Shown here piece by piece: positions 1 through 7,656 of a DNA stretch of 64,000 bases. Both the position numbers and the translations under genes were made by a program. Under the pieces are notes generated by a model. The model searched no databases. It was not told the DNA's origin and saw nothing but the letters and a program-made list of their open reading frames with translations. Position 1 is the first letter of the stretch; each line of letters begins with the position of its first letter. Source of the stretch: JACCZR01 sp035296565 (GTDB lineage: Bacteria > Actinomycetota > Thermoleophilia > Solirubrobacterales > Thermoleophilaceae); contig DATHAQ010000027.1 in NCBI GenBank assembly GCA_035296565.1, positions 1 to 64,000 of the forward strand. Direction: 5' to 3'.

Positions 1-185
1 ACGAGGTGGTGCTGCGCTACCACGGAGCGGACCTGCACCCCGGCAGCGCGGGGGAGGCCGCCTCGGCGGGACCGCTGGTCCTGGGCCGCGAGACGGCCAA
101 CCGCCCGGTCTCCTTCGTCCCGCCCAGCAGGGCGCGCTCCCTCTGCGGCCAGCGGCTGGACTGGGTCGAGGCGGTCGAGCGCTGA
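1..185 (+). CDS. C-terminal fragment of an unrecognised protein (5' end outside window)
   Basis: An open frame runs from the window edge (first full codon at position 3) to a TGA at 183-185 and encodes the last 60 residues of a protein. The segment is Arg/Ala-rich and ends in DWVEAVER. It has no recognisable motif and no membrane segment. Codon use is like that of its neighbours, so it is probably the true 3' end of a gene. I cannot assign a function. Confidence 0.55.
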   Translation, partial: EVVLRYHGADLHPGSAGEAASAGPLVLGRETANRPVSFVPPSRARSLCGQRLDWVEAVER

Positions 186-267
186 CCAGCCCCAGGCCCG
201 CCCGCAGCTATCCTCGGACGGCGCCCGAGCCCCCCGACTCAGACCCCCTGGAGCGTCCCCTGAACCC

Positions 268-1476
268 ATGGCCGTAGCCGAGAGCCAGTACAGCGACAAG
301 ACCGACGAGCAGAAGGCGATCACCGACATGGTGCGCCAGTTCGTCGACGAGCAGGTCATCCCCATCGCCGAGGAGCACGACCACGAGGACAAGTTCCCGG
401 ACGCGGTGGTCGAGCAGATGAAGGAGCTCGGGCTGTTCGGCGTGACCATCCCCGAGGAGTACGGCGGGATGGGCCTCGACCTCACCACCTACGCGATGAT
501 CGTCGAGGAGCTCTCGCGGGGCTGGATCTCGGTCTCGGGCATCGTCAACACCCACTTCATCGGCTACTACCTGCTGATGAAGTTCGGCTCCGAGGAGCAG
601 AAGCAGGAGTTCCTGCCGCGCATGGCCACCGGCGAGATCCGGGCCGCGTTCTCGCTCTCCGAGCCCGAGGTCGGATCCGACGTCCAGGGCATCAAGGGCA
701 GCGCCAAGCAGGTCGACGGCGGCTGGGAGCTCAACGGGCAGAAGATGTGGGTCACCAACGGCCTGCGCTCCGGCCTGGTCTTCGTGCTGATGAAGACCGA
801 CCCGCAGGCCGACCCGCCCTACAAGGGCATGACCTGCTTCATCACCGAGAAGGAACCCGGCGCGTCGGAGAACTCGGGCGACTTCGCCGGCCTGACCATC
901 CCGCCCCAGATCAAGAAGATGGGCTACAAGGGCGTCGAGTCCACCGAGCTGGTCTACGACGGCTACAGGTGCTCCAACGACCGCGTGCTCGGGGGCGAGG
1001 AGGGCGTCGGCCAGGGCTTCGTCCAGATGATGGACGCGCTCGAGGTCGGCCGGGTCAACGTGGCCGCGCGCGGCGTGGGCATCGCCCAGCGCGCGCTGGA
1101 GCTGGCCCTGCGCTACTCGCAGGAGCGAAAGACCTTCGGCAAGCCGATATCGGCCCACCAGGCGATCCAGTTCAAGCTCGCCGACATGGGCACCAAGGTC
1201 GAGGCCGCCCGGCTGCTGACGCTCAAGGCCGCTCGCATGAAGGACTCGGGCGAGCGCTCGGACATAGAGGCCGGAATGGCCAAGCTGTTCGCGTCGGAGA
1301 CCGGCAAGGAGGTCGTCGAGGAGGCCTTCCGCATCCACGGCGGCTACGGCTACTCCAAGGAGTACGAGATCGAGCGGCTCTACCGCGACGCGCCGCTGCT
1401 GCTGATCGGCGAGGGCACCTCGGAGATCCAGCGCATGGTCATCGGCAAGAAGCTGCTTCAGCGCAACAAGATCTGA
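268..1476 (+). CDS. Acyl-CoA dehydrogenase, candidate methylsuccinyl-CoA dehydrogenase
   Basis: A 402-residue FAD-dependent acyl-CoA dehydrogenase that would form the alpha,beta double bond of an acyl-CoA and pass electrons to ETF. All three domains are present: N-terminal helices, a middle beta domain with the flavin-contact stretch FSLSEPEVGSD (about residues 129-139), and a C-terminal helical domain with RKTFGKPIS. The catalytic base is Glu382 in GEGTSEIQ, the SCAD-type position. The stretch RGWISVSGIVNTHF near residue 95 resembles dehydrogenases that I recall next to ccr/ecm in actinomycetes. With ccr, ecm, mch and mcl elsewhere in the window, a role as methylsuccinyl-CoA dehydrogenase is plausible, but the substrate is inferred. 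It is shorter than the alphaproteobacterial Mcd. Confidence 0.9.
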   Translation: MAVAESQYSDKTDEQKAITDMVRQFVDEQVIPIAEEHDHEDKFPDAVVEQMKELGLFGVTIPEEYGGMGLDLTTYAMIVEELSRGWISVSGIVNTHFIGYYLLMKFGSEEQKQEFLPRMATGEIRAAFSLSEPEVGSDVQGIKGSAKQVDGGWELNGQKMWVTNGLRSGLVFVLMKTDPQADPPYKGMTCFITEKEPGASENSGDFAGLTIPPQIKKMGYKGVESTELVYDGYRCSNDRVLGGEEGVGQGFVQMMDALEVGRVNVAARGVGIAQRALELALRYSQERKTFGKPISAHQAIQFKLADMGTKVEAARLLTLKAARMKDSGERSDIEAGMAKLFASETGKEVVEEAFRIHGGYGYSKEYEIERLYRDAPLLLIGEGTSEIQRMVIGKKLLQRNKI

Positions 1477-1509
1477 TTCGCGCCTTCCGCCCGGAAGGAC
1501 CCGCACAGC

Positions 1510-1515
1510 TAGAGT
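1510..1515 (+). promoter_or_regulatory. TAGAGT -10-like box, leaderless start
   Basis: TAGAGT lies 9 bases before the ATG at 1525, and no ribosome binding site lies between. It matches the TAnnnT box seen before many first genes in this window, so transcription would begin at or next to the start codon. Confidence 0.45.
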
Positions 1516-1524
1516 CGGCGGCCC

Positions 1525-1884
1525 ATGGCCGCCAGCGACACGAAGGTACTTATCGCCAAGGTTCTGGAGAACCTGGCGCTTGAGGTGCCCGCGCTCGCGC
1601 AGCTGACGCTGGTGATGAAGGTCGAGCTCCCCACCCACGGTGGCGATGCCCCGATCTGGCGCGTGGAGGTGCCCGGTCCGAAGATCGACCGCGACCCCGC
1701 GGCCGACGCCCGCGTGCAGGTGGAGGTGCACCGGCCGAAGTTCAACGAGCTGGCGGAGGACGGCCGGCTGAGCCAGTGGGTCCGCGCCTACGAACGCGGC
1801 TACGTGAAGGTGACGGGCGAGCCGGGCGTGATCAAGCTGCTGGGAAACGTCATCCAGCGCCAGCGCGCCCGCGGCCCGGCCTGA
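1525..1884 (+). CDS. Small SCP2 sterol-carrier-like protein
   Basis: A soluble protein of 119 residues. The alternation of strands and helices and the closing segment (KVTGEPGVIKLLGN) resemble SCP2-type lipid-binding domains, in which a basal activity loop precedes a final helix. There is no signal peptide or membrane helix. Its position directly after an acyl-CoA dehydrogenase fits an acyl-CoA or lipid carrier role, but this is inference from fold resemblance. The gene has its own TAGAGT box, so it may be transcribed separately from the dehydrogenase. The last 15 bases of the gene are repeated immediately downstream. Confidence 0.65.
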   Translation: MAASDTKVLIAKVLENLALEVPALAQLTLVMKVELPTHGGDAPIWRVEVPGPKIDRDPAADARVQVEVHRPKFNELAEDGRLSQWVRAYERGYVKVTGEPGVIKLLGNVIQRQRARGPA

Positions 1885-1901
1885 ACCGCGGCCCGGCCTG
1901 A
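1870..1901 (+). repeat. Short direct repeat at a gene end
   Basis: The 15-base unit CGCGGCCCGGCCTGA occurs twice with a 17-base period (1870-1884 and 1887-1901). The first copy includes the stop codon of the SCP2-like gene. It looks like a small slippage duplication. Confidence 0.7.
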
Positions 1902-1920
1902 TCGCTCCGCGGCTGCCGGT

Positions 1921-2670
1921 CTACCCCTGCTCCCTCGGACACCAGTAGGTGGTGCGCCCGCCCACCGACTCGCGCTCCAGCGGCGCCCCGCAGCGCGGGC
2001 AGTCGCCCCCGCGCCGGCGGGCGGGGATCAGGTCGCCGGTGTGGACGCCGCCGCGGCGGATGGCCCGGCGCGTGGCCGCGCGCAGCTCCCGTCGCAGCTG
2101 GTCGAGCTCCACCTCGCTCAAGTCGCCGGCCGGACGCAGGGGGGAGAGGCCTGCGCGCCACAGCGCCTCGTCGGCCAGCAGGTTGCCCACGCCGGAGATC
2201 ACCGACTGGTCCATGATGCGCGCCTTCACGGGTGCCGAGCCGCGGCCGACGCGCGTGCGAAACACGTTGCGACCGACCTCGGCGGCATCGGGGCCGAGCG
2301 TGCTCAGGTCCGGTTCGAGCACGGCGCGGCCCAAACGCCGCTTGTCGCGCAGCGTGAGGCGACCCCCGTCGGCGAACTCGATCGTGAAGCGGTCCCAGCC
2401 GTTGGCGGCCGGCTCTCCGTCGACCACGATGCGTCCTGCCATGCCCAGGTGCAGGCCGAGGACCGGGCCGCGGTCGCTCTCCACCCACATCGCCTTGCCG
2501 CACCGGTGGGCCTCGGTGAGCCTGGCCCCGCGCAGGGCCGCGTCCAGCTCGCCGGGCGCATGCGGGCGGCAGACCCAGGTGTCGCCGTCGTCCACCCGCG
2601 CTATCTCGCGCCCGAGCGCTCGCTTCTCGATGCTCGCGCGGGCGCGCTCGACCTCGGGTAGCTCGGGCAT
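1921..2670 (-). CDS. Fpg/Nei-family DNA glycosylase with an incomplete zinc finger
   Basis: A base-excision-repair glycosylase/AP lyase of 249 residues. The N-terminus MPELPEVE supplies the catalytic Pro2 and Glu3, and Lys59 in CGKAMW is the conserved beta-clamp lysine. The H2TH region (residues about 150-200) contains ISGVGNLLADEALW. The C-terminal zinc finger reads C224-x2-C227-x16-C244-P-R-E247, so Glu247 stands where the fourth Cys normally sits. Whether Glu or another residue completes the site is unknown. Which lesion it prefers (8-oxoguanine or oxidised pyrimidines) cannot be told from the sequence. A TACGGT box lies 6 bases before the ATG. Confidence 0.93.
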   Translation of the reverse strand: MPELPEVERARASIEKRALGREIARVDDGDTWVCRPHAPGELDAALRGARLTEAHRCGKAMWVESDRGPVLGLHLGMAGRIVVDGEPAANGWDRFTIEFADGGRLTLRDKRRLGRAVLEPDLSTLGPDAAEVGRNVFRTRVGRGSAPVKARIMDQSVISGVGNLLADEALWRAGLSPLRPAGDLSEVELDQLRRELRAATRRAIRRGGVHTGDLIPARRRGGDCPRCGAPLERESVGGRTTYWCPREQG

Positions 2671-2676
2671 GCCCTG

Positions 2677-2682
2677 ACCGTA
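2677..2682 (-). promoter_or_regulatory. TACGGT -10-like box before the glycosylase gene
   Basis: On the minus strand TACGGT lies 6 bases upstream of the ATG at 2670, with no ribosome binding site between. This matches the recurrent TAnnnT arrangement of this window. Confidence 0.4.
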
Positions 2683-2703
2683 CGTACCCCTTGGCCTGCT
2701 GGC

Positions 2704-3075
2704 TCAGTGGTCGATCTCGAGCCAGACCTCGTTGGAGTCGTCGACGCGGCGGATGCCCCAGCGGTCGGCCAGGCGGTTGACGATCACCAGGCCCCAGCCC
2801 CCGACCTGGCCGGCCATCCTCGGCCGCCCATTCCAGCCGAACTCGCCGCCCTGGCTGCGGACCACCACCCTCACGGTCCCGGCGAGCGGGACGATCTCGA
2901 GCCTGATCGGCTGGCCCCCGTGGCGCATGGCGTTGGACACCACTTCGGTGGTGACAAGGGCTAGGCCCTCGCGCGTGGAGGAGGGCAGGTGGCTGTCGAT
3001 CCCGCCCAGGAAGTCCCGCACGAGGGGCAGGGGCAGCCCGGGCGGGACGTCCAGGGTGTGCGTTTGGTCGGTCAA
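2704..3075 (-). CDS. HATPase_c anti-sigma-factor-type regulatory ATPase
   Basis: About 123 residues with a GHKL/HATPase_c fold. The N-box is EVVSNAMRHGG and the G-box GGWGLVIVNRLADRWG, the arrangement of RsbW/SpoIIAB-like serine kinases that sequester sigma factors. There is no membrane segment or sensor domain. The frame stays open upstream to 3177, but that part overlaps the phosphatase gene and has a different composition. I chose the TTG at 3075, preceded by the purine-rich CAAGGGGCAGGGG. No sigma factor or anti-anti-sigma gene is adjacent, so its partner is unknown. Confidence 0.8.
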   Translation of the reverse strand: MTDQTHTLDVPPGLPLPLVRDFLGGIDSHLPSSTREGLALVTTEVVSNAMRHGGQPIRLEIVPLAGTVRVVVRSQGGEFGWNGRPRMAGQVGGWGLVIVNRLADRWGIRRVDDSNEVWLEIDH

Positions 3076-3106
3076 GGCCCCTGCCCCTTGAAGAGCGGCC
3101 GTATGG

Positions 3107-3697
3107 CTAGTCCCCGTTTTGGGGTAGCCCGGAACCCTCCCAGCGCTGGTTCCAGCCCCACATGACCGGCACCTCACGCTCGTAGCCGAGGCTGCTCAGC
3201 GTCGCGGTCTCCAGCGCGAACAGCCCCCCGCCTTCGGGGGCGAGGCCCAGCCAGCGCGCGGCCAGCGCTCGCAGCACGTGCCCGTGCCCGAACAGGGCGG
3301 CGTCGACGCCGCCCTCGCACAGCTCGTCGATCAGGCGGCCGACCCGCTCGGCCACCTCGGCCGGCGTCTCGCCGCCGGGACAGCCGTCGCGCCACAGGTA
3401 CCAGTCGGGCCGCTCGGCGCGGATCTGGGCCGTTGTGGCGCCCTCGTACTCGCCGTAGTCGAACTCGAGCAGCTCGTCCCGACGCTCGGCGTGCTCGAAG
3501 CCGGCCAGACGGGCCGTCTCCACCGAGCGCGACAGCGGGCTGGTGTAGGCCTTCTCGACCGGACGGTCGGCGAACAGCCGCCGCAGCGCCTCGGCCTGCC
3601 GGTGCCCGTTGTCGGTCAGGGGGATGTCGGTGCGGCCGGTGTGCTGCTTGGAGAGACTCCACTCCGTCTCGCCGTGGCGAGCGAGGTAGACCTTCAC
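3107..3697 (-). CDS. Histidine phosphatase (phosphoglycerate mutase-like)
   Basis: A 196-residue histidine phosphatase superfamily protein. The phosphoacceptor motif RHGETEW starts at residue 7 (His8), and the second catalytic His lies in FGHGHVLRALAARWLG near residue 140. The length fits broad-specificity phosphatases of the GpmB/CobC type. Which phosphoester it cleaves cannot be read from the sequence. Its stop-to-start distance shows it is the last gene of the sucC-sucD-ferredoxin run, 4 bases from the ferredoxin stop, so it is probably co-transcribed. Confidence 0.9.
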   Translation of the reverse strand: MKVYLARHGETEWSLSKQHTGRTDIPLTDNGHRQAEALRRLFADRPVEKAYTSPLSRSVETARLAGFEHAERRDELLEFDYGEYEGATTAQIRAERPDWYLWRDGCPGGETPAEVAERVGRLIDELCEGGVDAALFGHGHVLRALAARWLGLAPEGGGLFALETATLSSLGYEREVPVMWGWNQRWEGSGLPQNGD

Positions 3698-3701
3698 GCG
3701 G

Positions 3702-3938
3702 CTATCGCTCGAGCGCGGTGCCGTCGTACAGCTTGAGCACGCGCACGGCGCCGGCCGGCGCCGCGTTCACGCACAGCTCGCAGAGCACGCACTCGTCGAG
3801 GTTCTTCTCCACGATCTCCGTGCGGCCGTCGCGCGCGGCGAAGATGTCGACCGGGCACGCGTCCTCCAGCTTCTGGGCCAGCTCCGCGTTGTCGCGGGTC
3901 TCGGGGGTGAGCTCGACGTCGATGAACGTTCCGGCCAT
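3702..3938 (-). CDS. Small ferredoxin-like protein with one [4Fe-4S] site
   Basis: A 78-residue acidic protein with a ferredoxin-like Cys pattern: Cys28 followed by Pro (ACPVDIF), then C50-x2-C53-x2-C56. In a two-cluster bacterial ferredoxin these four would bind one cluster. The Cys that would complete the second site is Ala60 (CVNAAP), so only one cluster can form. The ATG at 3938 overlaps the sucD stop by one base (TGATG), which implies translational coupling to succinyl-CoA synthetase. The electron partner is unknown. The open frame extends far upstream inside sucD but has no ferredoxin character there. Confidence 0.82.
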   Translation of the reverse strand: MAGTFIDVELTPETRDNAELAQKLEDACPVDIFAARDGRTEIVEKNLDECVLCELCVNAAPAGAVRVLKLYDGTALER

Positions 3939-4855
3939 CAGGCGGTCACCCCGATCCGGTTCTTGACGAGCTCGGGGATCTCGGAGATCTCCTCGGCCAC
4001 CTGGATGCCCGCCTCGCCGAGGCGCGCGATCTTCTCGGACGCGGTGTCCTCCTTGCCCTCCACGATCGTGCCCGCGTGGCCGAAGCTCATGCCCGGCATC
4101 TCGTCCATGAAGCGGCCGGCCATGAAGGCGACGATGGGCAGGCGGCTGTCGTTCTCCTTGACCCACGCGGCCAGCTCGGCCTCCATTCGGCCTCCCGGCT
4201 CGGTGTAGATGACGATCGCCTGCGTCTGCTCGTCGGCCTCGAACAGCGGCATCAGCTCGGCGTAGGAGGAGCCGATGATCGCGTCGCCGCCGATGGAGAC
4301 CGCCGTGGACTGGCCGAGCCCGGCGGCGGTGAGCGTGGAGGACATCTCGGTCGTCATGCCGCCGCTGCGGGAGATGACCCCGACAGGGCCGGGGGTGTAG
4401 GCCTTGGCGGCATCCTTGGCGGGGCCGCCGATCCCGCCCATCTTGATCACGTCGGGCACGATCACGCCGAGGCAGTTGGGGCCGATGATGCGGGCGCCCT
4501 TCTCGTTCGCGCGCTCGACCATCTGCGCCACGTCCGAGCGCGGGATGCGCTCGGTCACGATCACGATCAGCTTGACGTCGTGCTCGATGGCCTCCAGCAC
4601 GGCGTCCTTGGTGAAGGCGGGCGGGACGGTGACGACCGAGCCGTCGATCGGCCCGCCGTGGTGCTCGACGGCCTGGGCGACGGTGTCGAACACCGGCACG
4701 CCGTGGACCTCGCGGCCCAGGCGGCCCGGGGTCACGCCGCCCACGACCTTGGCGCCCGTGCCGTAGTCGAGGCACTCGCGCGTGAGGTTCACGGCCTCGC
4801 GGCCGGTGATCCCCTGGACGATGAACGTCGTCTCGGAATCGAGCAGGATGCTCAC
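3938..4855 (-). CDS. sucD: Succinyl-CoA synthetase alpha subunit
   Basis: A 305-residue CoA-binding ligase subunit that, with SucC, interconverts succinyl-CoA and succinate with NTP formation. The N-terminal Rossmann CoA-binding domain is followed by the ligase domain. The phosphorylated His260 lies in SFGHAGT, and the CoA-contact region IGPNCLG is at residues 124-130. The start overlaps the end of sucC by 4 bases. Related malate-CoA ligases share this architecture. With malyl-CoA lyase encoded 3 kb away that alternative deserves mention, but SucD is the simpler reading. Confidence 0.93.
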   Translation of the reverse strand: MSILLDSETTFIVQGITGREAVNLTRECLDYGTGAKVVGGVTPGRLGREVHGVPVFDTVAQAVEHHGGPIDGSVVTVPPAFTKDAVLEAIEHDVKLIVIVTERIPRSDVAQMVERANEKGARIIGPNCLGVIVPDVIKMGGIGGPAKDAAKAYTPGPVGVISRSGGMTTEMSSTLTAAGLGQSTAVSIGGDAIIGSSYAELMPLFEADEQTQAIVIYTEPGGRMEAELAAWVKENDSRLPIVAFMAGRFMDEMPGMSFGHAGTIVEGKEDTASEKIARLGEAGIQVAEEISEIPELVKNRIGVTA

Positions 4856-6129
4856 GCGGGCTCGCTCTCCGCGCCGACCTCGCTCGTCGTCTGGCGCATC
4901 TCGGAGGGGTCGGCGCCGCCGTCGGCCGAGCCCTGGATCTTCTCCACCGCGCGCCGCGCCGCCTCGTGCATGGACACCGAGCGGTCGGTGTACTCGACGC
5001 CGTACTTGTCGAGGATCTTGAAGCCCTCCTCCTCCCAGGCGCCGGGGATGCGGAAGATCGCGATCTTCTCCGCCGGGTCGTGGCCCAGCTCCAGACAGGC
5101 CTTGACCACGCCGCGGGCGACGATGTCGACGCGGGTGTTGGAGACGATCGACATCATCACCGCGATCTTGTCCACGCCGGGCTTCTCGAGCACCAGCCTG
5201 GCCAGGCCGGCCGCCTTGCGGACGGAGGGGTTGCCGCCGATCTCGCAGTAGTTGGCCGGGTCGCCGCCGTGGGCGCGGACCGCGTCGAAGAGCGTGAGCG
5301 AGCCGCCGCCGGCGCCGATCACCAGGCCGAGGTTGCCATCGAACTCGGTGACGTTGCCGGCCACGCCGCGGTGGTCCATCCCGTCGACCTCCTCGCCGGC
5401 CAGCTCGAACTCGGTGGGCTCGCGGGCCTGGCGAGTCTCCTCGTCGCCGATGCCGAGGTCCTCCAGCAGCTGCTGCTGGCGCGGGCGGGCCTCGTTCTCC
5501 ATGTCCATGTGGGCGTCCAGGGCCACGAAACGGCCGTCGGCGAGCTCGCCCAGCGGGTTGATCTCGGCCAGGGTCATGTCGCGCTCGAGGAAGAGCTTCG
5601 CCAGCCGCGTGAGGATCGGCGTGAGGCGCTGGAGCGGGCGCCCGCTGACGCCGATCGAGGCGATGACCTCCTTGGCCTGGAAGTCGCTGAAGGGACGCAG
5701 CGTCGAGAAGTGGGCACGGCCGACGTGGTCGGGGTGCTGCTCGGCGACCTCCTCGATGTCGATGCCGCCCATGTCGGAGAAGAGCAGGACCGGCTGCTTG
5801 CGGATCCCGTCCCAGACAACCCCCGCGTAGTACTCCTGCTTGACCTCCGCGCGGGTGTCCACCAGCACGCCGCGGGGCTGGTGGCCGTTGATCTCCAGGT
5901 TCAGCACCTTCTCGGCGTGCTGGGCGGCCTCGTCGGCCGTGTCGGCGAACTGAACGCCGCCGGCCTTCATGCGGCCGCCCGTCAGGACCTGGGACTTGAT
6001 GACCGTGGGGCCGCCGATTCGCTCGGCGATCGGCCTCGCCTGGTCGGCGGACGTGGCGAAGCCGAAGTCGGTCGTCGGGATGCCCGCCTGCTTGACGATC
6101 TCACGGGCCTCGTACTCGAAGAACCTCAT
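4852..6129 (-). CDS. sucC: Succinyl-CoA synthetase beta subunit (ATP-grasp)
   Basis: A 425-residue ATP-grasp ligase subunit and the partner of the downstream SucD. The N-terminus MRFFEYEAREIVKQAGIP is the family start. The ATP-grasp region carries LAEINPLGEL and DAHMDMENEA, and the C-terminal flavodoxin-like domain contains GGGSLTLFDAV. It is about 35 residues longer than the usual ~390, with a hydrophilic acidic tail. First gene of the sucC-sucD-ferredoxin-phosphatase operon. A TAGGGT box lies about 12 bases before the ATG. Divergence from textbook SucC leaves room for a malate-CoA ligase subunit. Confidence 0.9.
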   Translation of the reverse strand: MRFFEYEAREIVKQAGIPTTDFGFATSADQARPIAERIGGPTVIKSQVLTGGRMKAGGVQFADTADEAAQHAEKVLNLEINGHQPRGVLVDTRAEVKQEYYAGVVWDGIRKQPVLLFSDMGGIDIEEVAEQHPDHVGRAHFSTLRPFSDFQAKEVIASIGVSGRPLQRLTPILTRLAKLFLERDMTLAEINPLGELADGRFVALDAHMDMENEARPRQQQLLEDLGIGDEETRQAREPTEFELAGEEVDGMDHRGVAGNVTEFDGNLGLVIGAGGGSLTLFDAVRAHGGDPANYCEIGGNPSVRKAAGLARLVLEKPGVDKIAVMMSIVSNTRVDIVARGVVKACLELGHDPAEKIAIFRIPGAWEEEGFKILDKYGVEYTDRSVSMHEAARRAVEKIQGSADGGADPSEMRQTTSEVGAESEPA

Positions 6130-6198
6130 AGGCGGGCGGGAACCCTATCGACGGCCGGACGTGTCGATGGTCGAGCTCGGGAACAGGCCCTGGGGCCC

Positions 6199-6230
6199 GG
6201 AGAATTCGTCAGCCGGCTGACGAATTCTCC
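6199..6230. repeat. Family-1 intergenic palindrome, perfect 16-bp arms
   Basis: A perfect 32-base palindrome with arms GGAGAATTCGTCAGCC lies in the gap between the phosphoesterase and sucC. No T-tract follows, so it is not a standard intrinsic terminator. Variants with a TCAG...CTGA core and A/T-containing flanks recur at 15925, 32167, 41920, 52349 and 52477, always outside genes. Confidence 0.85.
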
Positions 6231-6273
6231 GAAAGGGGGACGGCCTCCACGTGCGCCCCGGAGACGTCCGGGC

Positions 6274-7656
6274 TCAGCGGCAGGCGGCGCTGCCCGAGTC
6301 TTGCGTCGCACCCGACTCGTTCACAAAGCCCCAGCTGTAGCTCCCCGAGTCGAGCCGCAGGCGCAGGAGCCCGAAGTTGAGGAAGTCGCGGCTCTGGCTG
6401 GTGGCGTATACGCCGGCCGGGAGGATGGGGTGATGCTCCTCGCCGCCGGTGCCCACGACGATCTCGCGGAGCCCGGCGGCGCTGGACGTGCCGGTCTCGG
6501 TCATGGGCGCGAAGCGCTCGTACGTATGCGAGTGGCCGGTCAGCACCAGCTCGGCCCCCGCCTCCCGCAGCGCCTTCCACAGGGGCGCAACGCGCGGCTC
6601 TTCACCGAGGTGGGCGCCCGAGTCGGGGTCGGTGACGCTGGAGAACAGCGGGTGGTGCCACATCGCCGCGGTGCAGCGGGTGGGATGGGCGGCCAGGTCG
6701 GAGCGCAACCAGGTCTCCTGCTCGGAACCGGCGGCGCAGCTCACGAAGTCGCAGTTCGAGTTCAGGGCGACCACGTGCCAGCCGCCGACGTCGAAGCTGT
6801 AGTAGCCCTCCGCGCGGTCGCCCGCCGGGCCGTTCTGGTTGCCGGCCCCGTTGAAGTAGTCGAAGTAGCCCTTCGCGCCACCGGCCGGGTCCAGGTACTC
6901 GTGGTTGCCGGGCACGGGCCGGGTGATCGACCTGAAGGCGCCGAAGTCGATGTTCCAGGAGCCCGCGAACTGCGCCGCCGTGCCCTGCTCGTACTGCAGG
7001 TCGCCGAGGGCCAGGAAGCGCGCGGCCCCGGGCACCAGCCGCGCCACGTGGCGCTGGCGGCAGCGGAACAGCGTGCCCTCGCCGCCGTTGTACTCGGGGT
7101 CCGAGGCGTCGCAGGCCACGTCGCCGACGGCCGCCACCAGCGTGCCGGTGGGGCCGGCCGGCGGCGAGGGGGAGGAGGCGGGCGGAGCGGGGAGCGCCGG
7201 CGGGCTGGGGATCGCCGGGGCGGCGACCAGGATCCTGCGCGAGCTGGCGCGGCAGTTGTTGCGCTCGCGGCGCTCCCTGACCCGGCGCCGGGCGTCGGCG
7301 CAGGCGAGGACCCAGTAGCGGCCGGGGGCCAGGCCGGCGGGGACCCGTACCCGAGTCGACCGTGTCGAGCTGCGCCTCGGGCGCAGGCGGCCGACCCGCC
7401 TGCCCCCGCGCAGGGCCGTGTCGCGCCCGCGGCGGCGGTCCTTCGAGAGCAGGAAGCGCATCGAGAACGCCCCGCTTCGCGCCCGGCCGACATTTCGCAC
7501 GCGGTCGCGCACCCGGAACAGCGCCCCGGGGGCAACCTGCGAGCTCAGCGCCCGCACCGAGGTGGGCGCGAGGTCGGGCAGCGGCCGGGCGGCAGCCTGG
7601 GCCGGGGCGCCCAGCAGGGCCGCGGCGATGCCGAGGCTGAGGAGCGCCGGTCTCAG
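6274..7656 (-). CDS. Secreted CARDB-like plus calcineurin-like phosphoesterase
   Basis: Exported metallophosphoesterase. The phosphoesterase domain (last about 290 residues) has the five metal-site blocks: GDVAC, ALGDLQY, GNHEY, WHHPLF and GHSHTYER. Before it lies an Ig-like CARDB segment (RNVGRARSG...) and a Pro/Ser-rich linker. The first conventional start is GTG at 7557, but the same frame upstream encodes an ideal signal peptide (RPALLSLGIAAALLGAPAQA). The only usable initiator there is CTG at 7656-7654, which forms a CTGA overlap with the stop of the upstream lyase gene. I place the start at that CTG (460 residues); this is inference. Substrate unknown; resembles purple-acid-phosphatase-like enzymes. 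Confidence 0.85.
   Translation of the reverse strand: MRPALLSLGIAAALLGAPAQAAARPLPDLAPTSVRALSSQVAPGALFRVRDRVRNVGRARSGAFSMRFLLSKDRRRGRDTALRGGRRVGRLRPRRSSTRSTRVRVPAGLAPGRYWVLACADARRRVRERRERNNCRASSRRILVAAPAIPSPPALPAPPASSPSPPAGPTGTLVAAVGDVACDASDPEYNGGEGTLFRCRQRHVARLVPGAARFLALGDLQYEQGTAAQFAGSWNIDFGAFRSITRPVPGNHEYLDPAGGAKGYFDYFNGAGNQNGPAGDRAEGYYSFDVGGWHVVALNSNCDFVSCAAGSEQETWLRSDLAAHPTRCTAAMWHHPLFSSVTDPDSGAHLGEEPRVAPLWKALREAGAELVLTGHSHTYERFAPMTETGTSSAAGLREIVVGTGGEEHHPILPAGVYATSQSRDFLNFGLLRLRLDSGSYSWGFVNESGATQDSGSAACR

Noticed and set aside
208..1731. 507-residue open frame antisense to the acyl-CoA dehydrogenase
   Set aside because: Leu/Asp/Val-rich antisense shadow without motifs; the plus strand carries an intact acyl-CoA dehydrogenase.
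3076..3177. Upstream extension of the anti-sigma ATPase
   Set aside because: Overlaps the phosphatase gene end and has no family character; TTG at 3075 has a purine-rich site upstream.
6199..6230. Intrinsic terminator for sucC or the phosphoesterase
   Set aside because: Perfect stem but no T-run on either strand, and the stem centre has no loop. The same sequence recurs elsewhere, including between divergent genes.
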